DNA of 40,321 bases from Chitinophagaceae bacterium (lineage in GTDB: Bacteria > Bacteroidota > Bacteroidia > Chitinophagales > Chitinophagaceae): the NCBI GenBank assembly GCA_026415715.1, contig JAOAGO010000025.1:1-40321 (forward strand), given 5' to 3'. Of this stretch, positions 1 through 7,069 are shown one piece after another; positions within the stretch are counted from its first letter, which is position 1; each line of letters opens with the position of its first letter. A program made the position numbers and the translations under genes. Under the pieces are notes generated by a model that made no database searches, had not been told where the DNA came from, and saw nothing but the letters and a program-made list of their open reading frames with translations.

Positions 1-235
1 ACAGCTTATTATTCAAACCGGACCTCAGTTCATCACTGACGAGCTGATTTCTTTTTTTGAGGATTATATGAAAAAAAATCCCGGAAAATCGCTGTTTAAA
101 TTTATCATTTCGGATGAAATAAATAAATGGAAAGCACAGCTCATCAGCGCCAAAAACGGAATTGATGTAAATGAAGAACTGATCGGTTTTCTGGAAAAGC
201 GTAGCGAACTGGAGGTGCAGGTTATTACCGCCTAG
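1..235 (+). CDS. dnaE: DNA polymerase III alpha subunit, C-terminal end (partial)
   Basis: The frame is open from base 2 to the TAG at 233-235 and gives the last 77 residues of a protein ending in ELEVQVITA. This tail, with its FFEDYMKKNPGKS segment and final VQVxTA, resembles the extreme C-terminus of Bacteroidota DnaE, the catalytic subunit of the replicative polymerase. The catalytic PHP and polymerase domains lie outside the window. Support also comes from the thioredoxin gene that follows on the same strand, a dnaE-trxA arrangement I know from Bacteroidota genomes. The family call is an inference from a short tail and synteny. A different protein cannot be excluded without the upstream sequence. 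Confidence 0.72.
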   Translation, partial: QLIIQTGPQFITDELISFFEDYMKKNPGKSLFKFIISDEINKWKAQLISAKNGIDVNEELIGFLEKRSELEVQVITA

Positions 236-240
236 GGCCT

Positions 241-267
241 CATTACCGGCCTTACCGGAGGGTAATG
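241..267 (+). terminator. Inverted repeat after dnaE, possible terminator
   Basis: CATTACC (241-247) and GGTAATG (261-267) are perfect complements around a 13-nt loop that itself contains two CCGG units. The repeat begins 6 nt after the dnaE stop, and a T-rich stretch follows. There is no long uninterrupted T tract, so termination is plausible but not certain. Confidence 0.4.
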
Positions 268-288
268 TTAAAATTTTGCATATAATCC

Positions 289-317
289 TTGTCGAAGTGC
301 CTGAGAATATATCTTTG
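289..317 (+). promoter_or_regulatory. trxA promoter (Bacteroidota -33/-7)
   Basis: TTG at 289-291, an 18-nt spacer, and TATCTTTG at 310-317 match the Bacteroidota consensus TTG-N17-23-TAnnTTTG. The box lies 19 nt before the ATG at 337. This argues that translation starts at 337 and not at the in-frame ATG at 289, which would lie on the -33 element. Confidence 0.65.
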
Positions 318-336
318 CACACGCAAATTTTTCTCT

Positions 337-672
337 ATGGCAAAAGAATTTACGGATGCAAATTTTCAGACCGAGGTGCTGGAATCCGACAAGCTTTGTA
401 TAGTGGATTTCTGGGCAGAATGGTGCGGCCCCTGCCGGGCTATTGCACCGGTTATTGACGAACTGAGCAAAGAATATGAAGGTGTAGTAAACATCGGAAA
501 ACTGAATGTGGACCATAATCCCGAGGTGACGATGCAATACGGAATTACCAATATACCTTCTATCCTGTTTATCAAAAACGGACAGGTAGTTGATAAATTA
601 GTGGGGGCACAACCCAAATCGGTATTTGTGAAAAAAATTGAAGCACACAAAAACAACCGAGCTTCTCTTTAA
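337..672 (+). CDS. trxA: Thioredoxin
   Basis: A 111-residue cytosolic thioredoxin that reduces protein disulfides using electrons from thioredoxin reductase. The active site WCGPC is at residues 29-33, within the usual FWAEWCGPC context. The cis-proline loop (NIPS), about 43 residues further on, and a glycine-bearing C-terminal helix are present, and the length is normal for the family. I chose the ATG at 337 because MAKEFTD is a typical thioredoxin start and a good promoter sits just upstream. The longer in-frame ATG at 289 would add 16 residues with no thioredoxin character. The gene follows dnaE on the same strand but has its own promoter. A convergent gene begins 66 bp downstream. Confidence 0.95.
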   Translation: MAKEFTDANFQTEVLESDKLCIVDFWAEWCGPCRAIAPVIDELSKEYEGVVNIGKLNVDHNPEVTMQYGITNIPSILFIKNGQVVDKLVGAQPKSVFVKKIEAHKNNRASL

Positions 673-728
673 GGATACGCTCCTTTTCCGGAGCGCCACA
701 TCTGCACGAAAGGTTTTTGCTATAGTGT

Positions 729-762
729 AAGGGCGACTTTATCCAAACAGGCCGCCCTTTTT
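729..762 (+). terminator. Rho-independent terminator after trxA
   Basis: AAGGGCG (729-735) pairs perfectly with CGCCCTT (753-759), and five T residues run from 758 to 762. It lies across the 3' end of the convergent gene at 739-1719. A second, T-less hairpin, CGCTCC/GGAGCG, lies just before it at 678-695. Confidence 0.5.
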
Positions 763-1719
763 GAGAGTGCGAATGCCCTCGCCGATTTTGAAACCGTTGT
801 GATAAATTTCAATTTTATAATCGCCGGGCCTGAATTCCTGATTCCGGATGGGAAACTGAATGTTTTTCCGTTCGCCTTGTGTATAATCAAAACTGATTTT
901 GGTGGTAAAAGGCTTTTCGCCGTCCTGCCGTGTGGATAATGTACCTGAGCCCATGGAAGCGTCTGAAATCACATTGCCGTCGGGGCCGGTTACGATAAGA
1001 TAAACATCGGCGGGGCCAGAGCGGGCTATACGGTTTTCAATGTCGAAGGAAACAACAAGTTTGTCCACTTTTTTAGCGGTAGCGGTACTTTTTTCTTTTC
1101 CGCTTTTTTTCTCATTTACGGGTGTAATTTCAATATTTCCGGCCATGAACGTAGAGCCCACGTCAATTACTTTTGTGAGTTCTTCTTTTTCACGGGCAGA
1201 GGCCTGCAGACTTTGCTGCAACTCTTCTTTTTCGCCGGTTAGCTTTGTATTGGCTTCAGAGAGCTCTTTGTTTTCCTGTCTTAACCGAACGACTTCGGCT
1301 TCCAGATTATTGATTTTATCATTCAGTTCGGAGATGAGCGCTTTTGCTTTGGCTAACTGCGTTTCGGAAGCCTTTTTTTCATTGAGGATTTTACGGATTT
1401 CGGCCTTTTTTTGTTCAATTTCTTTTTGTTGTTCGCTAAGTTGGCCCTGAAGTTCATTATTGGCACCGGTAAGGGAATCCAGACGGGCCAGCGCCACATC
1501 AAATTCCTGCTGAAGAGCTGCCCTGGTGGAATCCAGGGTGCTTAAGCGGTTTTCCTGCTGAAGGATCACTTCCTTTTTTTTATTTTTTTCCAGAAGGATG
1601 TAGGCCCAACTGCCCAGCAAAGCGGCTGCCAGCAAGCCAATGACTATATTTTTGTTGCGTGAGGAATTTCCGTTTTTTTTCACACCGTAATTTTCGTTAG
1701 TGAATTGTTCGTTGGTCAT
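739..1719 (-). CDS. Membrane-anchored coiled-coil protein, function unknown
   Basis: A 326-residue protein of unknown function. After a short charged N-terminus there is one transmembrane segment (about residues 25-43, VIGLLAAALLGSWAYILL). A long coiled coil follows (about 45-185), rich in K, E, Q and L with heptad spacing. The last 130 or so residues look like a beta-rich globular domain (DVYLIVTGPDGNVI, FRPGDYKIEIYHNG). The layout suggests an inner-membrane protein with a periplasmic rod and head. The open frame extends to a TTG at 1743, but I prefer the ATG at 1719. A weak -7 box, CAATTTTG, lies just before 1735, and starting at TTG would overlap it. It stands alone, convergent with trxA. 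A role in envelope organisation is possible, but nothing in the sequence shows it. Confidence 0.75.
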   Translation of the reverse strand: MTNEQFTNENYGVKKNGNSSRNKNIVIGLLAAALLGSWAYILLEKNKKKEVILQQENRLSTLDSTRAALQQEFDVALARLDSLTGANNELQGQLSEQQKEIEQKKAEIRKILNEKKASETQLAKAKALISELNDKINNLEAEVVRLRQENKELSEANTKLTGEKEELQQSLQASAREKEELTKVIDVGSTFMAGNIEITPVNEKKSGKEKSTATAKKVDKLVVSFDIENRIARSGPADVYLIVTGPDGNVISDASMGSGTLSTRQDGEKPFTTKISFDYTQGERKNIQFPIRNQEFRPGDYKIEIYHNGFKIGEGIRTLKKGGLFG

Positions 1720-1971
1720 ATTATGTTGATTTTGAGTGTACAAAATTGCTCATAGTTTCCGTAAAAAAAATTTAAAATTAAATAGCCATTGAAATAATTT
1801 ACGAAAACCGTGCCAGAAGGCAGCATTCCGGTTTATTTCCCTTTGAGGTTAAGAAGTCATTTTAATAAAAAAAGCCATGTAAGATAATCTGTTTGTCAAA
1901 GCCGCATCAGGTTCTTTCTCCCTTTTGTAACCCTATGGTTGAAGTATACAAAGTGCATACCTTAGCAGATT

Positions 1972-2976
1972 ATGAAAGCGGAAGAAATCATTACTGATTG
2001 GAAAAACAGGATATTCAAACCCTATTACTGGCTGGAAGGTGAGGAAAGCTATTTTATAGACAAAGTGGTAGAATATGCCGAAAAAAATATTCTTTCGGAC
2101 ACGGAAGCGGCTTTTAATTTAACGATATTTTACGGCAAGGATGCCCGCTGGCAGGATGTGTTGCAGGCCTGCCGCCGGTATCCGGCCTTTGCTGAGCGAC
2201 AGGTTGTGATTATAAAAGAGGCGCAGCAAATGCGGGATCTTGAGATGCTGGAACCTTATTTTGAACAGCCAATGCCTTCCACGGTATTAGTTATTTCATA
2301 TAAGGAGAAAAAATTAGACGCAAGGAAAAAAATAGCCCGGCTGATTAAACAGAACGGGGTACTGTTTACGACAAGAAAATTATATGAACGAGAACTGCCG
2401 GAATGGACATTGCACATGGTGAAGGCCAAAGGGCTGCAAATTCGCCCCAAAGCACTGGAACTGATGATAGACCATGTAGGAAATGATCTGAGCCGCATAG
2501 AAAACGAAATTGAAAAACTTTCTCTGAATATTTCAAAAAAGAAGGTGATTACGGAAGATGATATTGAAGAGTTTATCGGAGTGAGCAAGGAATTTAATGT
2601 GTTTGAATTGCAAAAGGCGCTGGCGGCAAAAGATCTTCATCAATGTTTGCGTATCATCCGGTATTTTGAATCCAATCCCAAATCGGCGCCGATACAGCTC
2701 ATCTTACCTTCGCTCTATAATTTTTTCAGTAAAGTTTATGCCGTGTACGGATTGCCTTCGGCCGAAAAGAAGTCCGTAGCGGAAGCCCTGGGGGTGCACA
2801 TTTTTTTTGCCGAAGATTATATACGGGCTGCACGGATTTACTCCATGCAAAGCGTGGAAAATGTACTGCTGCTGCTGCATCAATACAATTTGAAAAGTAT
2901 AGGCATTGATCAGGCAAGTACGGAGGATGCTTCGCTAATGAAAGAACTCGTTGTAAAAATCATTTATCAAAACTGA
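1972..2976 (+). CDS. holA: DNA polymerase III delta subunit
   Basis: A 334-residue clamp-loader delta subunit, which opens the beta sliding clamp as part of the DnaX complex. The N-terminus carries the family pattern YWLEGEESYFIDKVV, followed by an AAA+-like fold without a functional Walker A. A middle segment has IRPKALELMIDHVGNDLSRIENEIEKL, with the NDL...NEIEKL pattern typical of HolA. The C-terminal helical collar follows (about residues 210-334). The length is normal. The ATG lies only 6 nt after TACCTTAG (1958-1965), a one-mismatch version of the TAnnTTTG box, so the mRNA may be nearly leaderless. It is flanked by divergent or convergent genes and is probably monocistronic. Confidence 0.9.
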   Translation: MKAEEIITDWKNRIFKPYYWLEGEESYFIDKVVEYAEKNILSDTEAAFNLTIFYGKDARWQDVLQACRRYPAFAERQVVIIKEAQQMRDLEMLEPYFEQPMPSTVLVISYKEKKLDARKKIARLIKQNGVLFTTRKLYERELPEWTLHMVKAKGLQIRPKALELMIDHVGNDLSRIENEIEKLSLNISKKKVITEDDIEEFIGVSKEFNVFELQKALAAKDLHQCLRIIRYFESNPKSAPIQLILPSLYNFFSKVYAVYGLPSAEKKSVAEALGVHIFFAEDYIRAARIYSMQSVENVLLLLHQYNLKSIGIDQASTEDASLMKELVVKIIYQN

Positions 2977-3059
2977 TGACCTAGGAATTTTTCTGTTTTT
3001 CAGCCATATTTATTTGTTTTGAATCTTTCATTTGTAAGGAAACAGCAATAGAAATTGTT

Positions 3060-3082
3060 ATTTGCATTTGTGCAAATTTTTT
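3060..3082 (+). terminator. Possible terminator after holA
   Basis: ATTTGCA (3060-3066), the loop TTTG, then TGCAAAT (3071-3077) running into a T6 tract (3077-3082). The stem is perfect but AT-rich, and it lies 84 nt after the holA stop, so its strength is doubtful. Confidence 0.45.
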
Positions 3083-3133
3083 AGTTAAAAGGAGTTGTTC
3101 CTGCTCAGCTTAAATGCGGCAGGAAATGATGTT

Positions 3134-4063
3134 CTAAAGAATTTTCAGCGATTCAATGCGGTCTTTATGCATCTGCTCAATGAGTTCGGTTACGGAATCA
3201 AACCGAATTTCTTCCCGTAAAAATTTTTTGACCCATACCGTCAGCCGGGAGCCGTAAAGATTTTCGTTCACTTCAAAAAGATGAACTTCTATTTGCCGGC
3301 TGGTTTTTCCCAGAGTGGGGCGAATGCCGATACTCATCATTCCTTTTTTTCTTTCAGGCCAATCATCTGTTTTTGCATATACGGCAAAGATTCCGTTTCC
3401 GGGAATGATTTTTTCTTCATCTTCCATCTGGATATTGGCTGTGGGATAGCCAAATTCTTTTCCCAGACCGTCGCCTTTCACTACCTTTCCTGTAAAAAAG
3501 TATTCATACCCCAGCATTCGGTTAGCGGTATCCATATCGGCATGGAGGATAGCTTCTCGGATTTTTGTAGAGCTTACGGCAATATCATCCAGAATGTGTT
3601 TTGGAATTTCTTTGATACGGTAGCCATATACTCCGGCCATTTTTTCCATAAGCTGATAATCGCCCTGCCGGTTTTTCCCGAAACGATGGTCATATCCGAT
3701 TATAATAGTATGTGGTTTGAAAAGACGCACCAGAAATTCGGAAAGGTATTCTTCTGCCGAAAGCCCGGAAAACCGTTCCGTAAACGGAACCACCACCAGA
3801 TGATCAATGTGCAAAGCGGATAAGAGACTGATTTTTTCTTCCAGGGTATTGATAAGCCGGATGTCGTGCATTGCCGGGCTAACGATTTTTCGGGGATGAG
3901 GCTGAAAAGTAATGATGACCGATTCGCCGTTAACCCTTCGTGCTTCTTCCGTCAGCTGTGTTAACACCTGACGGTGCCCGAGATGAACGCCATCAAAAGT
4001 GCCGATGGTAATCACCGGGTTACGGAAAGCCGGAAGATTATCGGGATGATAATGGACTTGCAT
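3134..4063 (-). CDS. ribF: Bifunctional riboflavin kinase / FAD synthetase
   Basis: A 309-residue enzyme that phosphorylates riboflavin to FMN and then adenylates FMN to FAD. The N-terminal nucleotidyltransferase domain shows GTFDGVHLGHRQVL (residues 21-34) with the HxGH nucleotide-binding motif, and later the ISSTxxR-type motif as VSSTKIREAI. The C-terminal flavokinase domain shows GDGLGKEFGYPTANI (around residue 200), followed by GIFAVYA. Both catalytic halves are present and the length is normal. The start is the ATG at 4063. A perfect -7 box, TAGCTTTG, lies at 4075-4082 on this strand, 11 nt upstream. It is divergent from purM, and the two promoters are about 40 bp apart. Confidence 0.95.
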   Translation of the reverse strand: MQVHYHPDNLPAFRNPVITIGTFDGVHLGHRQVLTQLTEEARRVNGESVIITFQPHPRKIVSPAMHDIRLINTLEEKISLLSALHIDHLVVVPFTERFSGLSAEEYLSEFLVRLFKPHTIIIGYDHRFGKNRQGDYQLMEKMAGVYGYRIKEIPKHILDDIAVSSTKIREAILHADMDTANRMLGYEYFFTGKVVKGDGLGKEFGYPTANIQMEDEEKIIPGNGIFAVYAKTDDWPERKKGMMSIGIRPTLGKTSRQIEVHLFEVNENLYGSRLTVWVKKFLREEIRFDSVTELIEQMHKDRIESLKIL

Positions 4064-4074
4064 AAAAAAGTATG

Positions 4075-4082
4075 CAAAGCTA
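4075..4082 (-). promoter_or_regulatory. ribF -7 promoter box
   Basis: The minus strand reads TAGCTTTG, an exact TAnnTTTG match ending 11 nt before the ribF ATG. I did not see a clear TTG -33 element at the right distance. Confidence 0.5.
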
Positions 4083-4117
4083 ATGGATTCCCATTTTCAA
4101 ACATGGAAGAGGAATTG

Positions 4118-4125
4118 TAGTTTTG
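4118..4125 (+). promoter_or_regulatory. purM -7 promoter box
   Basis: TAGTTTTG is an exact TAnnTTTG match and ends 5 nt before the ATG at 4131. In Bacteroidota, transcription starts a few bases after this box, so the purM mRNA is predicted to begin at or very near its start codon. Confidence 0.55.
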
Positions 4126-4130
4126 CCGCT

Positions 4131-5303
4131 ATGAATCTGTATTCCCGCCGCGGCGTTTCGTCTCAGAAAGAAGAGGTAACCGCAGCCACAAAACATCTGG
4201 ATAAAGGGATTTATGCTAATGCCTTTTGCAGAATTTTTCCTGATATACTGGGGCAGAAAAACGATTATGTGAATGTGATGCATGCCGACGGAGCCGGCAC
4301 CAAAAGCATTCTGGCTTATTTGTACTGGAAAGAAACCGGAGACCTTTCGGTGTGGAAAGGAATTGCACAGGATGCCATCGTAATGAATCTGGACGATATG
4401 CTTTGCTGCGGCATTTATAACGGTTTTCTTTTTTCCTCGTCTATAGACCGAAATAAAAACCGCATTCCGGCCGAAGTGCTGAAGACAATAGTAGAAGGAA
4501 GCCTGGCGTTTTTTGACGAAATGAAAAAATACGACATTGAAATTTTGTACTGCGGTGGCGAAACGGCCGATGTAGGCGACCTGGTGCAAACCATAGCGGT
4601 GAATGCTACCCTGGCGGCCCGTTGGGAAAAAAAGCGACTCATTACGAATGAAAAAATTGCGCCCGGAAATGTGATTGTGGGATTAGGCAGTTATGGCAAA
4701 GCCGTGTATGAAACGGAATACAACAGCGGAATCGGAAGTAACGGACTGACTTCGGCGCGACACGATTTGTTAAGTAAAATTTATGCCGAAAAATTTCCCG
4801 AAACGTTTGACGCGACGCTGGATAAAACAGTAGTGTATTGCGGCAAATACAACATAACAGATGAAGTGGATACGCCGGAAGGGAAACTGCCGTTAGGCAA
4901 ACTGCTTTTGAGTCCGACCCGAACCTTTGCTCCCGTGATGCGGGAAATTTTAATCCGGCATTTTGATTCCATTTACGGGATGATTCATTGCACCGGCGGG
5001 GGGCAAACCAAATGTATGAAATATGTTCCCCACCGGGTGCATGTTATAAAAAATAATCTTCCGGAACCGCCTGAAATATTCAGGATGCTATCGGAAACGG
5101 GACAGGCAGATGAGAAAGAAATGTATCAGGTATATAATATGGGCATACGCATGGAAATTTATACCGACGAGAAAACAGCTTCCTCCATAATACAGATTGC
5201 TTCGGCATACCGGGTGCCGGCACAGATTATCGGAACGGTTGAAGCTTCAAAAGAAAAAAGGCTTAGCATTACCTCATTCAGCGGAAAAACGTTAATTTAC
5301 TGA
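4131..5303 (+). CDS. purM: Phosphoribosylformylglycinamidine cyclo-ligase (AIR synthase)
   Basis: A 390-residue AIR synthase, which closes FGAM to aminoimidazole ribotide with ATP in the fifth step of purine synthesis. The PurM motifs are visible: HADGAGTKSI near the N-terminus, then AQDAIVMNLDDMLCCG, the CGGETADV segment, GLGSYGKAVYE, IGSNGLTSAR and IHCTGGGQTKC. The length fits the somewhat long Bacteroidota form (E. coli PurM is 345 residues). The frame is open to an ATG at 4083, but I chose the ATG at 4131. The 4083 start would precede the -7 box at 4118-4125, and MNLYSRRGV is a natural start. The stop overlaps by 7 bp the 3' end of the convergent TonB-like gene. Confidence 0.93.
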   Translation: MNLYSRRGVSSQKEEVTAATKHLDKGIYANAFCRIFPDILGQKNDYVNVMHADGAGTKSILAYLYWKETGDLSVWKGIAQDAIVMNLDDMLCCGIYNGFLFSSSIDRNKNRIPAEVLKTIVEGSLAFFDEMKKYDIEILYCGGETADVGDLVQTIAVNATLAARWEKKRLITNEKIAPGNVIVGLGSYGKAVYETEYNSGIGSNGLTSARHDLLSKIYAEKFPETFDATLDKTVVYCGKYNITDEVDTPEGKLPLGKLLLSPTRTFAPVMREILIRHFDSIYGMIHCTGGGQTKCMKYVPHRVHVIKNNLPEPPEIFRMLSETGQADEKEMYQVYNMGIRMEIYTDEKTASSIIQIASAYRVPAQIIGTVEASKEKRLSITSFSGKTLIY

Positions 5304-5794
5304 ATGTCCATCCACACTTTGCCCAGTTCATACTTCATTGTTTTGCTTTTACGCTCATATACCGTTAGCAGGGCTTTTCCTTTTTTGGAAGGTATAATCT
5401 CAAAATGGCCGGGTGATATTAAGGTGATTTGAGCGTCGGTTAGTTCAATCTCGATTTCTCCGGGTTTGCCTTTCGTCAGCGAAACACTCAGCCTGTTTTT
5501 CTGACCGGCTTTGAGCTGATATGTTGAAAGACTGAAATCGTATTCTACGGCAAAATTTACCGATTGTTCGGCAAAGGCGCCTGTCTTTTTTCCGTTTTGA
5601 CGGGCAGGCAGCCACGCAGGGCTTTTTTTCAGGAAACGGATGACTTCTTCCTCCATTCCATATCCATGAGCAGTAACAGGTTGAAATTGTGAAAGCTGTC
5701 CGTTTTCATCAACATAAAACCTTACGGTTACTTTGTACGTACCCGGAGGCGCATGATGCTCATAAGGAACCAAAGGATTCAAGGTTTGTTCCAT
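5297..5794 (-). CDS. TonB C-terminal-like domain with GldM-like tail (downstream half of a frameshifted gene)
   Basis: From its first ATG this frame gives 165 residues. Residues 1-90 resemble the TonB C-terminal domain (TYKVTVRFYVDENGQLSQF, EEEVIRFLKKSPAWLPARQNGK). Residues 95-165 form an Ig-like stretch reminiscent of the GldM C-terminus (LISPGHFEIIPSKKGKALLTVYE). The frame is open upstream of the ATG to base 5917, and that part encodes PRFPGGKENFIKF (5831 down to 5795), the FPGG entry motif of TonB C-terminal domains. The domain therefore starts before the ATG, and this is the continuation of the gene at 5800-6237 after a -1 shift. A joined product would be 313 residues, secreted to the periplasm. 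The function is unknown; the domain may act in TonB-like energy transduction or as a scaffold. Confidence 0.65.
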   Translation of the reverse strand: MEQTLNPLVPYEHHAPPGTYKVTVRFYVDENGQLSQFQPVTAHGYGMEEEVIRFLKKSPAWLPARQNGKKTGAFAEQSVNFAVEYDFSLSTYQLKAGQKNRLSVSLTKGKPGEIEIELTDAQITLISPGHFEIIPSKKGKALLTVYERKSKTMKYELGKVWMDIQ

Positions 5795-5799
5795 AAATT

Positions 5800-6237
5800 T
5801 TATGAAGTTTTCTTTCCCGCCGGGAAAACGGGGTTTCTCGCTGTCTGCCCATTTTGTATTTTCATCAGAGCCACCGGAAGATGCGGATTTTTTAGTTTTT
5901 CGTGGATTTTTACCTCGTCAAAAGCGACGGGTTTTAATTCAATTTCCAACACTCCATGACGGGCGGCTTCGCCGTATTTTTGAATGGCTTTTTCGCCTTT
6001 GAGCAACTGAACCCGGCGAAGAGACTCCGGATGAAAAGCATTATCTATTTTTCCCAAAACGCTGTGAGCAGGCCCCAGCATTTTTCCGTTAATTACGATT
6101 AACACGTTGGAGTCTGCCGGTTGCAGCAAAGCCATGGGAGAAGATCTGAACGAAGCGGAATCAGTTTTACTTTGCGCCTGTGAATATCCGGTTAAACATA
6201 AAAAATACATAAAAGATAAAAGCGCTTTGTTTATCAT
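5800..6237 (-). CDS. Secreted protein with TonB-receptor plug-like motif (upstream half of a frameshifted gene)
   Basis: A 145-residue frame starting with a Sec signal peptide (residues 1-21, ending YSQAQ). It carries a short segment seen in Bacteroidota TonB or M56-associated proteins: a plug-like NGKMLG followed by PESLRRVQLLKGEKAIQKYG and ARHGVLEIELK. The same segment in full-length receptors sits in the plug domain. After about residue 116 the frame turns into uncharacteristic sequence and stops at 5800. At that point the neighbouring -1 frame gives a hydrophilic linker and a TonB C-terminal domain. I read the two frames as one gene broken by an indel or joined by frameshifting at 5887-5893. 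Upstream (6238-6379) is an AT-rich gap shared with the divergent ftsE-like gene. Confidence 0.6.
   Translation of the reverse strand: MINKALLSFMYFLCLTGYSQAQSKTDSASFRSSPMALLQPADSNVLIVINGKMLGPAHSVLGKIDNAFHPESLRRVQLLKGEKAIQKYGEAARHGVLEIELKPVAFDEVKIHEKLKNPHLPVALMKIQNGQTARNPVFPAGKKTS
5887..5893 (-). other. A AAA AAT slippery heptamer at the frame junction
   Basis: On the minus strand the bases are AAAAAAT. In the frame of the upstream ORF they are read as A AAA AAT, the X XXY YYZ form that allows a -1 slip with both tRNAs re-pairing on AAA. A -1 slip here enters exactly the frame that encodes the TonB C-terminal domain. A single A lost from one of the two nearby A runs, by mutation or sequencing error, would give the same picture. 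Confidence 0.5.
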
Positions 6238-6379
6238 GCAATAAAAAAATTTAGGTCATAACATTTGCAGCTTATGAGCTCATGATTTATTTTCAATGAT
6301 TTTCTCAACTTAAAATTAAACAAAAATAAAAATTAACATTTCCGCCACAGTTTTCTTTACTTTGCACAAACCGATTTGA

Positions 6380-7069
6380 ATGACGGAGCCAATCATTACG
6401 TTACGAAATGCGAACATCTATCAGGGAAATAATCTGATTTTACAAAATGTAAACCTTACGGTGCACAGCGGAGAATTTGTTTATCTGGTAGGGAAAACGG
6501 GCACCGGAAAATCAAGTTTACTGAAAACCCTGTACGGTGAACTGGAGCTAAGAGAAGGTGAAGGCCAGGTGGCCGGGTTTAACCTGAGAGAGCTGAACTG
6601 GAAAAAAATGCCTTACCTGCGCCGGAATCTGGGAATCGTGTTTCAGGACTTTCAGTTGCTGACCGACCGGAATGTACACGATAATCTGAAATTCGTGCTG
6701 AAAGCAACCGGCTGGAAAGACGAAAAACTCATGGAGGAAAAAATCAACGATGTGTTGGGCAAGGTGGGTTTAAAATCCAAAGGCTTTAAAATGCCTTTTG
6801 AATTGAGCGGCGGAGAACAACAGCGGGTGGATATTGCCCGCGCCTTGCTGAATTCACCCAAATTGATACTGGCTGATGAACCCACCGGAAATTTAGATCC
6901 TGAAACGTCTGACGAGATTATGCAACTTTTATTTCAGATTTGCGACGACTATAAAACAGCCGTTGTTATGGCCACGCACGATTATCTTGTTGTCAATAAA
7001 TATCCGGCACGCACCTTACGTACGGAAGGCGGAAGGCTTATTGACAATGCTACCATAAATATTGAATAA
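6380..7069 (+). CDS. ftsE: FtsE-like ABC transporter ATP-binding protein
   Basis: A 229-residue ABC ATPase of the FtsE/LolD type. It shows Walker [10 protein letters not shown] (residues 38-46), a Q-loop in [10 protein letters not shown], the signature [15 protein letters not shown], Walker [14 protein letters not shown] and the switch histidine in MATHDY. The [14 protein letters not shown] region and the compact length favour FtsE, which with FtsX regulates periplasmic hydrolases at the division site. No FtsX lies beside it, as I recall is common in Bacteroidota, so LolD or MacB-type roles remain possible. A promoter-like TTTACTTTG lies at 6356-6364, 15 nt before the ATG. The last 20 bp overlap the end of the convergent glycosyltransferase gene. 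Confidence 0.82.
   Translation: MTEPIITLRNANIYQGNNLILQNVNLTVHSGEFVYLVGKTGTGKSSLLKTLYGELELREGEGQVAGFNLRELNWKKMPYLRRNLGIVFQDFQLLTDRNVHDNLKFVLKATGWKDEKLMEEKINDVLGKVGLKSKGFKMPFELSGGEQQRVDIARALLNSPKLILADEPTGNLDPETSDEIMQLLFQICDDYKTAVVMATHDYLVVNKYPARTLRTEGGRLIDNATINIE

Noticed and set aside
289-336. Extension of thioredoxin to the ATG at 289
   Set aside because: The added 16 residues lack thioredoxin character, and the extension would start on the -33 element of the promoter (289-317).
678-695. Hairpin CGCTCC/GGAGCG as the trxA terminator
   Set aside because: It has no T tract. The hairpin at 729-759, followed by five T residues, is a better candidate.
1744-1971. Riboswitch or small RNA before holA
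   Set aside because: No conserved aptamer pattern could be seen, and the only useful signal is the near-consensus -7 box at 1958-1965.
4083-4130. Extension of purM to the ATG at 4083
   Set aside because: It would precede the -7 box at 4118-4125, and PurM similarity begins at the ATG at 4131.
7050-7069. The 20-bp tail-to-tail overlap of ftsE and the glycosyltransferase gene as something functional
   Set aside because: Short convergent overlaps are common in compact genomes and both C-termini look normal.
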